Source: Candidatus Sungiibacteriota bacterium (GTDB taxonomy: Bacteria > Patescibacteriota > Minisyncoccia > Sungbacterales > JACQCQ01). Taken from it: 10,085 nucleotides of DNA. The notes beneath the pieces are model-generated. The model was not told where the DNA came from. It was given only the letters and a program-made list of their open reading frames with translations, and ran no database searches. Location: contig JACOZA010000004.1 in the NCBI GenBank assembly GCA_016181565.1, positions 1-10,085 on the forward strand, written 5' to 3'. Each line of letters starts with the position of its first letter. The stretch's first letter is position 1. A program made the position numbers and the translations under genes. This document shows positions 1 to 5,045 of this stretch, in pieces.

Positions 1-68
1 GCATTTTAATTTTGCGTGCTCTTCCGAAGCTTTAGCGAAGGAGAGGGGAAAGAAAAATTTTTAATCGT

Positions 69-800
69 ATGAAAAAAGAAAACTTTGATATTTCAAGCGT
101 TCCAAAAGATGGATATTTGATTTTTCCTCTTTCAATGAGCCGCTTGGCAAACGCCCAAGCTGGGCCCGTCATATACGAATTTTTGAAGTTTTTTGAAAGT
201 AAAATCAAAGTCATCTCTTTGGATGTAATTTTTCTATACACAAACGACCTTTATCTAAATAGCGATGATAAAGCTCTTGAAATCCGTAAGAAAGCCTTAA
301 ATCAAATGCTTGGGCACAAAGGAGAGTTTTTAAAATTGCTTTTAAAAGAAAGAAAATATGTGCCCCAAGCATTTCATTTTCTTCCGTGGGATTACGCAAT
401 ATTGAATGCCGAAAATTTTCAAGAAGCAAAAAATGCCTTACTTGAGGCAAAAAACAAAGACCAAACGTTTCAAAAATTTTTATTGAGTGATCTGAAAAAA
501 GCTGGTCGCGAAGAAACCGGAGCAAACTTAAACTTCTTGATTGAAGAAATTGTAGTAACTTATTTATTAACGCAAAAAGAAATTCCATTACCACACACCC
601 TTGCGACCTCTGATGGTTGGCGTTTGATTTGTTACCCGGGAGACCCGATTCAATCTTTAATCTATACATATAAAAATAATTTATTGAAGAAGCGAGATGA
701 TTTACCGGAACAACATATATTATTTGCGCGTTCATTTTATAATATGGATAAGAAAATTCTTATTGATTTTGACATAACGGATTTAGAAGAAATTGATTAA
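69..800 (+). CDS. Hypothetical protein, possibly cyclodipeptide synthase-like
   Basis: A 243-residue AT-rich gene with no signal peptide or membrane segment, so probably cytoplasmic. Three regions resemble tRNA-dependent cyclodipeptide synthases, which use aminoacyl-tRNAs to make cyclic dipeptides. A Ser-containing loop follows the first strand (PLSMSRLAN, about residues 20-28). A hydrophobic strand with VISLDVIFLYTND precedes a basic helix (about 48-75). A helix with FLIEE (about 156-160) has an aromatic residue four positions before a Glu, as in the family's Tyr/Glu pair. The length also fits. This is pattern memory, not an alignment, and the family's Ser motif is not matched exactly, so the function is a weak suggestion. 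The ATG at 69 has no Shine-Dalgarno at normal distance. A purine-rich AAGGAGAGGGG lies at 38-48, which would suit an ATT at 57 better. Base composition is much more AT-rich than the next gene. The CDS itself is secure. Confidence 0.8.
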   Translation: MKKENFDISSVPKDGYLIFPLSMSRLANAQAGPVIYEFLKFFESKIKVISLDVIFLYTNDLYLNSDDKALEIRKKALNQMLGHKGEFLKLLLKERKYVPQAFHFLPWDYAILNAENFQEAKNALLEAKNKDQTFQKFLLSDLKKAGREETGANLNFLIEEIVVTYLLTQKEIPLPHTLATSDGWRLICYPGDPIQSLIYTYKNNLLKKRDDLPEQHILFARSFYNMDKKILIDFDITDLEEID

Positions 801-836
801 GAATTTGCCGCCAAAGAAAAACTTGAAATTGTCATC

Positions 837-993
837 GACGCAGCGGAGCCGCGATTTCGGAATTTCGCGGGGGGGCATACCTTGCCGCCTGCGGCGGCGA
901 AAACCGTCCGAACTATTTCAAGAATAGCCCACCAGCAATGTCTAACGGGGCAAGTCGACGAGGTCCGAAGTTCGATGCTTCGTGCGTCCACCA
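837..993 (+). ncRNA. Possible structured RNA with tRNA-like 3' end
   Basis: Bases 966-982 form a perfect five-base-pair stem around TTCGATG, exactly a tRNA T-arm. They are followed by TGCGTCC (983-989), A, and CCA (991-993), so the last 28 bases look like a tRNA 3' half. The best 5' partner for TGCGTC is GACGCA at 837-842, six perfect pairs, enclosing several hairpins. No D-arm or anticodon arm is recognisable between them, and the span is too long for a tRNA and too short for a usual tmRNA. It may be a tRNA-derived fragment, a degraded tRNA, or chance. Confidence 0.25.
939..952 (+). repeat. Repeated word TGTCTAACGGGGCA, copy 1
   Basis: The same 14 bases occur on the opposite strand at 2636-2649, and the 11-base core GTCTAACGGGG recurs at 2729-2739. 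All three copies are outside coding sequence. Their function is unknown. Confidence 0.6.
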
Positions 994-1072
994 GGGTTTT
1001 TTATAAGCCGAGTATTGCTTTTTTATTGCAGGTCGTGATAGAAACAAGAGGGTTCTCATCGTTTCCCAGCAG

Positions 1073-1079
1073 AAGGAGG
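1073..1079 (+). promoter_or_regulatory. Shine-Dalgarno AAGGAGG deciding the start at 1086
   Basis: A perfect AAGGAGG lies six bases before the ATG at 1086. This fixes the start of the TIM-barrel gene there instead of an upstream TTG in the same open frame. It is the only textbook ribosome binding site I see in the window. Confidence 0.85.
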
Positions 1080-1085
1080 AACAGG

Positions 1086-1805
1086 ATGTCTACCTATTCC
1101 AGCTATCGCGAAGTCTTTCCAAAGAAGCACACGCTTCTGGTCGTAGTGCACGTTGCCGATGCCAACCAGGCGCTCTCGCAGGTAAACATCGCGCGGCGGG
1201 CCGGCGCTGATGGCGCTTTTCTCATCAACCACGACGAGGAGAAAGTACCCGCACTCGCGCTCAGCCGAATATACCAGTCCATTCGCAAGGTTCACCCTGA
1301 CTGGTGGCTGGGGCTTAACTTCCTCGATCTCAACTATTTTCAAGCGTTCGCGCGCGTTCCCGAAAACGCCTCGGGTCTCTGGACGGATGATGCGGGTCTC
1401 GATGAGAGCCTAAGCGACACAGCCGCTAACACCCGTGTCGCCTGGAAGTTCCGCCAAAACGGCAAGAGAAACTGGCCCGGTCTCTACTTCGGCGGTGTTG
1501 CGTTCAAATACCAGCGAGAAGTGACGGACTACATGGCGATGGTGCGCGCAGCAAAACCCTATATGGACGTTGTCACGACGAGCGGGCCCGCAACTGGCGA
1601 GCCGCCGGCGGTCGAGAAGATCCGAGCTATGCACGAGGCGCTCGGCGATCATCCACTCGCCATCGCTTCGGGTATCACGCCGGAAAACGTCGGACAGTAT
1701 CTCGGGCTTACCGATTGTTTCCTCGTCGCAACCGGCGTCTCAAAGGACTTCCACGAGCTCGACGAGAAGAAAGTGAAAGTCCTTGCGGCGAAAATTCGCG
1801 TCTAG
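1086..1805 (+). CDS. BtpA-like TIM-barrel protein
   Basis: A 239-residue protein with no signal peptide or membrane segment. Regular strand-helix alternation and the C-terminal half suggest a (beta/alpha)8 barrel of the BtpA/SgcQ type. TTSGPATGEPP lies at about 164-174, ASGITPENV at about 194-202, and ATGVSKDFHELD at about 215-226. The last two look like the phosphate-binding loops of these barrels, with the usual 'SG-x-T-x-EN' and 'TG-x-S-K-D' patterns. BtpA is known for a role in photosystem I biogenesis in cyanobacteria. Its biochemical activity elsewhere is unclear, so no substrate can be given. A phosphoribosylanthranilate-isomerase-like barrel is the main alternative. The gene is visibly more GC-rich than the gene on its left and has the strongest ribosome binding site in the window, which fits acquisition from another source. 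A terminator follows 18 bases after the stop codon. Confidence 0.85.
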   Translation: MSTYSSYREVFPKKHTLLVVVHVADANQALSQVNIARRAGADGAFLINHDEEKVPALALSRIYQSIRKVHPDWWLGLNFLDLNYFQAFARVPENASGLWTDDAGLDESLSDTAANTRVAWKFRQNGKRNWPGLYFGGVAFKYQREVTDYMAMVRAAKPYMDVVTTSGPATGEPPAVEKIRAMHEALGDHPLAIASGITPENVGQYLGLTDCFLVATGVSKDFHELDEKKVKVLAAKIRV

Positions 1806-1823
1806 CGGCGGCGCCCAACCAAG

Positions 1824-1868
1824 CTAGGAGCAAGGCGCTTTGAAGCGTCTCGCTCCTAGTAGTTTTTT
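1824..1868 (+). terminator. Rho-independent terminator after the BtpA-like gene
   Basis: CTAGGAGC (1824-1831) pairs perfectly with GCTCCTAG (1852-1859). An inner stem of GCGCTT and AAGCGT adds to it, and a run of seven T residues starts at 1863. Confidence 0.85.
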
Positions 1869-1872
1869 TATC

Positions 1873-1878
1873 TACAAT
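1873..1878 (+). promoter_or_regulatory. Candidate -10 box for the RluA-family gene
   Basis: TACAAT ends seven bases before the ATG at 1886, which would place transcription start at or next to the start codon. No good -35 box exists because the preceding terminator occupies that position. No Shine-Dalgarno is present, which fits a leaderless message. Confidence 0.4.
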
Positions 1879-1885
1879 CAATTGA

Positions 1886-2614
1886 ATGGAGCCGGAACTT
1901 ATCTACCAAGACGATGATTTAATCGTTGTTTCAAAGCCGGCAGGCATGCCCGTGCATGATGCCAAACACTCGACGGACTATACTCTTTGCGATTGGCTCC
2001 TTGAGCGCTTTCCGGAAATCAAAGAGGTGGGAGATGCGCGCGCGAATGAACATATCCCCTATCGTCCGGGAATCGTCCATCGCTTGGATAAATGGACGTC
2101 GGGCGTCATGGTGATTGCGCGCAATCAAGAGAGTTTCTTGCGCCTCAAAGACATCTTCAAATCGCGCCAAGTCGAAAAAGTTTATACGGCCCTTGTTTGC
2201 GGACATCTAAAAGAAAAAACCGGAATTATCCAAAAATCGCTCGGACGAATTCTTGCAAGCCCGACCAAAATAGGAATTGAAAAATCCGGCAGTCGGCTAA
2301 AAAACCCGAAAGAAGCCGTAACAGAATATAAAGTTCTTAAGGAGTATCCCGGCGCTGCCCTTTTAGAAGTGAAGCCGAAAACCGGCCGCATGCACCAGAT
2401 TCGCGTACATCTTGCTTCCATCGGGCATCCCGTCGCGGGAGATACTGTCTACGGGGGCAAGAATGTGTGCTTAAAAGACCTGGGCCGTTACTTTCTTCAT
2501 GCCTCCTCTCTCTCGTTCAGTTTTCGCGAAGGTCAGAGACTGACCTTCTCTGTCGACCTCCCGCCGGAACTTGAGGAGAGACTTGGTAAGCAAGGCGTTG
2601 CAAAATTCAGTTAA
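1886..2614 (+). CDS. RluA-family RNA pseudouridine synthase
   Basis: A 242-residue enzyme that isomerises specific uridines in rRNA or tRNA to pseudouridine. The RluA signature HRLDKWTSG is at about 65-73, with Asp68 as the expected catalytic aspartate. The N-terminal strand with VVSKPAGMPVH (about 14-24) and the later KPKTGRMHQIRVHLASIGHPVAGD stretch (around residues 161-184) are both family hallmarks. There is no N-terminal S4 RNA-binding domain, so it resembles the shorter RluA/RluC-type catalytic core; which RNA position it modifies cannot be told from the sequence. It lies between a terminator and the rplS leader, in the same direction as rplS, 130 bases upstream of it. The start is supported by the family's usual N-terminus and by a -10 box just upstream, not by a ribosome binding site. 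Confidence 0.93.
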   Translation: MEPELIYQDDDLIVVSKPAGMPVHDAKHSTDYTLCDWLLERFPEIKEVGDARANEHIPYRPGIVHRLDKWTSGVMVIARNQESFLRLKDIFKSRQVEKVYTALVCGHLKEKTGIIQKSLGRILASPTKIGIEKSGSRLKNPKEAVTEYKVLKEYPGAALLEVKPKTGRMHQIRVHLASIGHPVAGDTVYGGKNVCLKDLGRYFLHASSLSFSFREGQRLTFSVDLPPELEERLGKQGVAKFS

Positions 2615-2635
2615 ATCCTGTAGAAAAGACTGGCC

Positions 2636-2649
2636 TGCCCCGTTAGACA
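2636..2649 (-). repeat. Repeated word TGTCTAACGGGGCA, copy 2 (inverted)
   Basis: On the minus strand these 14 bases are identical to 939-952. Bases 2638-2648 are the exact reverse complement of 2729-2739, so an rplS leader transcript could close an 11-base-pair stem. Confidence 0.65.
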
Positions 2650-2739
2650 CGAAGAGTGCGATGGGGGAAGTGAAACATTGCGAAAACTTGTTTATTACTA
2701 AGGTACGCTAAGAATAACTCTCTAACCCGTCTAACGGGG
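2638..2739 (+). promoter_or_regulatory. Possible rplS leader structure: 11-bp long-range stem
   Basis: CCCCGTTAGAC at 2638-2648 and GTCTAACGGGG at 2729-2739 are perfect complements about 80 bases apart. The right arm ends five bases before the rplS ATG and includes the only G-rich stretch that could serve as a ribosome binding site. Pairing could therefore hide the start region. Several r-protein genes are regulated by leader structures, but no known L19 element is recognised here. It is also possible that transcription starts inside the loop, which would prevent the stem. Confidence 0.4.
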
Positions 2740-2744
2740 TAAAT

Positions 2745-3140
2745 ATGACGCAGCAATTGATTCGAGAATTTACGAAGCCCCAACTAAGGACTCTCCGCGT
2801 GGAGATTCATCCGGGCGATGTCGTTCGCGTGATGCAGAAAATCAAAGAAGGCGACAAGTTCCGCACCCAAGCGTTTGAAGGAACCGTGATTGCCGCAAAG
2901 CACGGCACAGGCGTCACCTCGACGTTTACCGTACGGAAAGTCGCGGACGGCTACGGGGTTGAGCGTATATTCCCGTTTCATTCCCCAATGATTGAGAAAA
3001 TCCAGGTGGTGAAACGAGCCAATGTGCGCCGCGCCAAACTTTACTACATCCGCGAGCGCGCCAAGCGCGACATCCGCAAAAAAATGAAACAGCTCCGCGT
3101 CCCTACTACCGCGCCATCAGAAGAATCAAGAATAGAATAA
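2745..3140 (+). CDS. rplS: 50S ribosomal protein L19
   Basis: A 131-residue protein of the large ribosomal subunit that lies at the 30S-50S interface. The family's core is plain: HPGDVVRVMQKIKEGDK near residues 22-38, then FEGTVIAAKHG, TFTVRKVADGYGVERIFPFHSP, IEKIQVVKR and RRAKLYYIRER. The length is slightly above the usual 115-120 because of a short acidic C-terminal tail after the basic helix. The ATG at 2745 fits the family N-terminus and follows AACGGGGTAAAT. It is transcribed toward a strong terminator immediately downstream. The usual rimM-trmD-rpsP neighbours are absent, so rplS appears to be a stand-alone unit here, possibly with its own leader. Confidence 0.97.
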   Translation: MTQQLIREFTKPQLRTLRVEIHPGDVVRVMQKIKEGDKFRTQAFEGTVIAAKHGTGVTSTFTVRKVADGYGVERIFPFHSPMIEKIQVVKRANVRRAKLYYIRERAKRDIRKKMKQLRVPTTAPSEESRIE

Positions 3141-3142
3141 CC

Positions 3143-3168
3143 AAAACCGCCCCCACTGGGGCGGTTTT
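3143..3168 (+). terminator. Terminator after rplS
   Basis: AAAACCGCCCC (3143-3153) and GGGGCGGTTTT (3158-3168) form a perfect 11-base-pair stem with a CACT loop, starting three bases after the rplS stop codon. The T-run is four bases. The A and T tracts make it usable in both directions. Confidence 0.9.
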
Positions 3169-3194
3169 GCTATAGCTAGCGCCTGACCTCAATC

Positions 3195-3223
3195 TTCAAT
3201 ATTATTGGTAGACGTGATATAAT
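3195..3223 (+). promoter_or_regulatory. Candidate promoter for LAGLIDADG gene 1
   Basis: A perfect TATAAT lies at 3218-3223, eight bases before the ATG at 3232. A weak -35 match, TTCAAT, lies at 3195-3200 with a 17-base spacer. The predicted transcript would begin at or within two bases of the start codon. Confidence 0.45.
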
Positions 3224-3231
3224 GGAGACAC

Positions 3232-3894
3232 ATGACACGCCGCGGCCCAAAACCAGAAAAGAAAGTCCAAACTATATGGTCTCCAGAACTCGCTTATGCT
3301 GTTGGTCTGATCACAAGCGATGGGAATCTTTCAAACGACAGGAGACATATAGACTTCACCTCAAAAGACCTGGAGCTAATCAAGACATTCAAGCACTGTC
3401 TTGGGCTTAAAAGAATTAAAATTGGTACTAAAACCAGCGGCTACACAAGTAAACGTTATTATCGTATCCAGTTTGGAGATGTGAATCTTTATAACTGGCT
3501 TCTGCAAATCGGGCTTATGCCGCATAAATCAAAATCACTTCAGGCGCTAAAGATACCTGACCGATATTTTTTTGATTTCCTCCGAGGCTACTTTGATGGC
3601 GATGGCACAATCTACTCATACTGGGATCCCCGCTGGAAAAGCAGTTTCATGTTCTATCTTCAATTCGCCTCTGCTAGCCGCCTGTATCTTCAGTGGCTGC
3701 AATTAAAACTCGGGGAGCTATCAAATGTACATGGTCGAATCCAATCAGGAAACCGCTCGTACCAACTTGTATTTGCTAAACGCGAAAGTTGCATCCTTTT
3801 TAAAAAAATGTATCATCAGAAGAACTCACCCAAACTAAAAAGGAAATATTTGAAGATGCAAAAGATTCTAGCTATAGATCTAAAAAACAAATAA
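3232..3894 (+). CDS. LAGLIDADG homing endonuclease 1, next to tRNA-Leu
   Basis: A 220-residue single-chain endonuclease with two LAGLIDADG motifs. AVGLITSDG (about 23-31) has catalytic-position Asp30; LRGYFDGDG (about 117-125) has Asp124. Two motifs in one chain mean a monomer with a pseudo-symmetric active site that cuts a long, asymmetric DNA site. The basic N-terminus (TRRGPKPEKK) and Lys-rich C-terminus would suit DNA contact. Both acidic residues are intact, so it looks active. The gene is free-standing: no intron or intein host gene surrounds it. Its stop codon ends only six bases before tRNA-Leu. It is a clear paralogue of the endonuclease at 4176-4853: the same motif pairs, the same 'SDGNLS' and 'IQFGxVxLY' blocks, and a 17-base identical DNA stretch over motif 2. 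An alternative role is maturase, but no intron is visible. Confidence 0.93.
   Translation: MTRRGPKPEKKVQTIWSPELAYAVGLITSDGNLSNDRRHIDFTSKDLELIKTFKHCLGLKRIKIGTKTSGYTSKRYYRIQFGDVNLYNWLLQIGLMPHKSKSLQALKIPDRYFFDFLRGYFDGDGTIYSYWDPRWKSSFMFYLQFASASRLYLQWLQLKLGELSNVHGRIQSGNRSYQLVFAKRESCILFKKMYHQKNSPKLKRKYLKMQKILAIDLKNK
3850..3878 (+). promoter_or_regulatory. Candidate tRNA-Leu promoter inside the endonuclease 3' end
   Basis: TTGAAG (3850-3855) and TATAGA (3873-3878) are separated by 17 bases and sit 22 bases before tRNA-Leu, within the last codons of the endonuclease gene. Each box matches the consensus at four of six positions, so this is only a candidate. The tRNA may also be read from the endonuclease promoter. 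Confidence 0.3.
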
Positions 3895-3900
3895 ATATGA

Positions 3901-3985
3901 GCCCAGGTGGCGGAACTGGAATACGCGTACGGTTGAGGGCCGTATGCCGCAAGGCTTGAGGGTTCGAATCCCTCCCTGGGCACCA
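3901..3985 (+). tRNA. tRNA-Leu (anticodon GAG)
   Basis: The acceptor stem GCCCAGG/CCTGGGC is perfect, with discriminator A and an encoded CCA (3983-3985). The anticodon stem TACGG/CCGTA encloses TTGAGGG, giving anticodon GAG, which reads CUC and CUU. The long variable arm (GCC-GCAA-GGC) is typical of class II tRNA-Leu. The T-arm GAGGG-TTCGAAT-CCCTC is canonical. There is no intron. It starts six bases after the endonuclease stop codon. Confidence 0.97.
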
Positions 3986-4005
3986 GGTCACGTTAGATCT
4001 TACTG

Positions 4006-4077
4006 TGGACGGTGCAGGGATTGAGCCTGCGGCCTCTTCGGTGTAAACGAAGCGCTCTACCACTGAGCTAACCGTCC
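4006..4077 (-). tRNA. tRNA-Val (anticodon UAC)
   Basis: On the minus strand the acceptor stem GGACGGT/ACCGTCC is perfect with discriminator A. The anticodon stem CTTCG/CGAAG encloses TTTACAC, giving UAC, which reads Val codons. The T-arm is GCAGG-CTCAATC-CCTGC, with a slightly unusual C at the first loop position. CCA is not encoded (CAG follows), so it needs CCA-adding enzyme. It is convergent with tRNA-Leu, with only 20 bases between the two 3' ends and no terminator. Confidence 0.96.
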
Positions 4078-4089
4078 CTATGATTGCTA

Positions 4090-4118
4090 ATCATACATAT
4101 AGTGCACATCTTTGACAA
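4090..4118 (-). promoter_or_regulatory. Promoter of tRNA-Val
   Basis: On the minus strand TTGTCA (4113-4118) is followed after exactly 17 bases by TATGAT (4090-4095), each matching the consensus at five of six positions. The tRNA begins 12 bases further on, the expected place for a short leader. Confidence 0.65.
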
Positions 4119-4140
4119 TTTATTCCTCGGTGGTAGTTGT

Positions 4141-4169
4141 TTGTCTGTATTTTCATACCGATATATGAT
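4141..4169 (+). promoter_or_regulatory. Candidate promoter for LAGLIDADG gene 2
   Basis: TTGTCT (4141-4146) and TATGAT (4164-4169) are 17 bases apart, and the ATG at 4176 follows six bases after the -10 box. This supports 4176 as the start and a leaderless message. An upstream TTG at 4137 would place the start codon in front of its own promoter. Confidence 0.5.
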
Positions 4170-4175
4170 GAATAT

Positions 4176-4853
4176 ATGCTTCAAGGGAAAATGGACAATT
4201 TCGCAATCCGATGGAGCCAAAACACTGCCTACGGCATTGGCTTACTAACATCCGACGGGAATCTTTCACCAGATGGTCGGCATTTTTATTTTGTCTCTGT
4301 TGATCGGGAGTTGGCAGAAAATCTGAAAACAGCCTTTCAATTGAAAAATAAGATAGTGCGGAGATCTCGCTTAAGAGGGGGAATTGAAAAATACTTTGTC
4401 ATTCAATTCGGGAATGTCAGCTTGTATAGAGCCTTAAATAAGATTGGGATTACTTCCACAAAATCAAAAACTATAAAGAGTGTTCTTATACCGAGAATAT
4501 ATTTTAGTGATTTCCTTAGGGGTTTATTTGATGGCGATGGCACTTTTTATACGTTTTGGGATAAGCGTTGGCCAAATAGCTTCGGATATCAAATCTCTTT
4601 TGCATCGGCCAGCTTCCCCTTTATCAATTGGCTAATGGAACAGCTGGCAGTAAGATACGACGTAAAGGGTTTTGTGCGACGAGGAGACGGGGTTTTTAAC
4701 CTACGATATGTAAAAAGAGATAGCAGGAAAATCTTTGCCGTTATGTATAGTCCGCGCCCCCGGTTGTTTTTGAAAAGAAAGTATAATAAGATAAAAACCG
4801 CGTTTCAAAAAGACGAGGTCTTGGCACAAATGCGAAAAAGTGAGCCGGGTTAG
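4176..4853 (+). CDS. LAGLIDADG homing endonuclease 2, overlapping tRNA-Phe
   Basis: A 225-residue paralogue of the endonuclease at 3232-3894. Motif 1 is GIGLLTSDG (about 20-28, Asp27) and motif 2 is LRGLFDGDG (about 114-122, Asp121). Both catalytic-position aspartates are present, so a monomeric, potentially active enzyme is expected. I chose ATG 4176 because a -10 box lies just before it and because the distance to motif 1 then matches the paralogue. ATG 4191, preceded by AAGGG, is an alternative; a TTG at 4137 is open but unlikely. The 3' end runs into tRNA-Phe: the last Pro and Gly codons and the TAG stop are tRNA bases, an overlap of ten bases. No intron or intein host is present. Confidence 0.92.
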   Translation: MLQGKMDNFAIRWSQNTAYGIGLLTSDGNLSPDGRHFYFVSVDRELAENLKTAFQLKNKIVRRSRLRGGIEKYFVIQFGNVSLYRALNKIGITSTKSKTIKSVLIPRIYFSDFLRGLFDGDGTFYTFWDKRWPNSFGYQISFASASFPFINWLMEQLAVRYDVKGFVRRGDGVFNLRYVKRDSRKIFAVMYSPRPRLFLKRKYNKIKTAFQKDEVLAQMRKSEPG

Positions 4854-4918
4854 CTCAGCGGTAGAGCGCTGCCCTGAAGAGGCAGGCGTGCCCAGTTCGA
4901 CTCTGGGACCCGGCACCA
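4844..4918 (+). tRNA. tRNA-Phe (anticodon GAA)
   Basis: Acceptor GCCGGGT/ACCCGGC is perfect, with discriminator A and encoded CCA (4916-4918). The D-arm is GCTC-AGCGGTAGA-GC. The anticodon stem CTGCC/GGCAG encloses CTGAAGA, giving GAA. The T-arm is CCCAG-TTCGACT-CTGGG. Its first ten bases are also the end of the endonuclease gene. A perfect TATAAT at 4782-4787 inside that gene has no matching -35 box, so the promoter is uncertain. Confidence 0.97.
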
Positions 4919-4919
4919 A

Positions 4920-4990
4920 GCGGCCATGGTTTAGTGGTAGAACGTGTCCTTGCCAAGGACAAGACGCGGTTTCGATTACCGCTGGCCGCA
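4920..4990 (+). tRNA. tRNA-Gly (anticodon GCC)
   Basis: Acceptor GCGGCCA/TGGCCGC is perfect with discriminator A. The anticodon stem TGTCC/GGACA encloses TTGCCAA, giving GCC. The T-arm is GCGGT-TTCGATT-ACCGC. The bases after the discriminator are CCG, so CCA is not encoded. It begins one base after the tRNA-Phe CCA, so the two are surely processed from one transcript. Confidence 0.97.
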
Positions 4991-5027
4991 CCGCGCTTAG
5001 CGCGGTTGATGTCACGCTTAGCGTGAC
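4991..5027 (+). repeat. Two tandem hairpins sharing CGCTTAGCG
   Basis: CCGCGC-TTA-GCGCGG (4991-5005) begins directly after tRNA-Gly, and GTCACGC-TTA-GCGTGAC (5011-5027) follows five bases later. Both are perfect stems with a TTA loop and an identical central CGCTTAGCG. No T-run follows, so they are not standard terminators. They may guide tRNA 3' processing or be a small palindromic repeat. Confidence 0.7.
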
Positions 5028-5045
5028 ACCGACGCTGAATAACTC

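Larger units (their letters stand above)
801..1085. other. GC-rich, hairpin-rich spacer
   Basis: This 285-base stretch holds no gene I would call. Composition changes abruptly from AT-rich to GC-rich near 830. Short stems are visible: GCGG-AG-CCGC at 843-852, CGCGA/TCGCG at 850-869, and GCCGCC-TGC-GGCGGC at 884-898. The reading frame shared by both flanking genes stays open from 801 to 1805, so a caller could place a start at the TTG at 882. The real start at 1086 has a perfect ribosome binding site, and the residues encoded before it look like translated non-coding DNA. Confidence 0.6.

Noticed and set aside
211..735. Long open frame on the minus strand opposite the first gene
   Set aside because: It has no recognisable domain, and the plus-strand frame has normal protein composition and resembles a known type.
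882..1085. Upstream extension of the BtpA-like gene from a TTG at 882
   Set aside because: The frame is open but the encoded residues look like translated spacer, and AAGGAGG six bases before ATG 1086 fixes the start there.
4112..4117. TTGACA on the plus strand as -35 of LAGLIDADG gene 2
   Set aside because: No acceptable -10 box lies 16-18 bases downstream; the match reflects the overlapping minus-strand tRNA-Val promoter.
4137..4175. TTG 4137 as the start of LAGLIDADG gene 2
   Set aside because: It would lie upstream of the promoter boxes at 4141-4169 and adds a hydrophobic stretch absent from the paralogue.
4782..4787. Perfect TATAAT as the tRNA-Phe promoter
   Set aside because: It encodes the conserved KYN part of the endonuclease C-terminus, has no -35 match, and lies 56 bases upstream of the tRNA; not listed as a promoter.
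3232..4918. Group I intron or intein hosting the LAGLIDADG genes
   Set aside because: Both adjacent tRNAs are complete and uninterrupted, and no split host gene or intein splice residues are seen.
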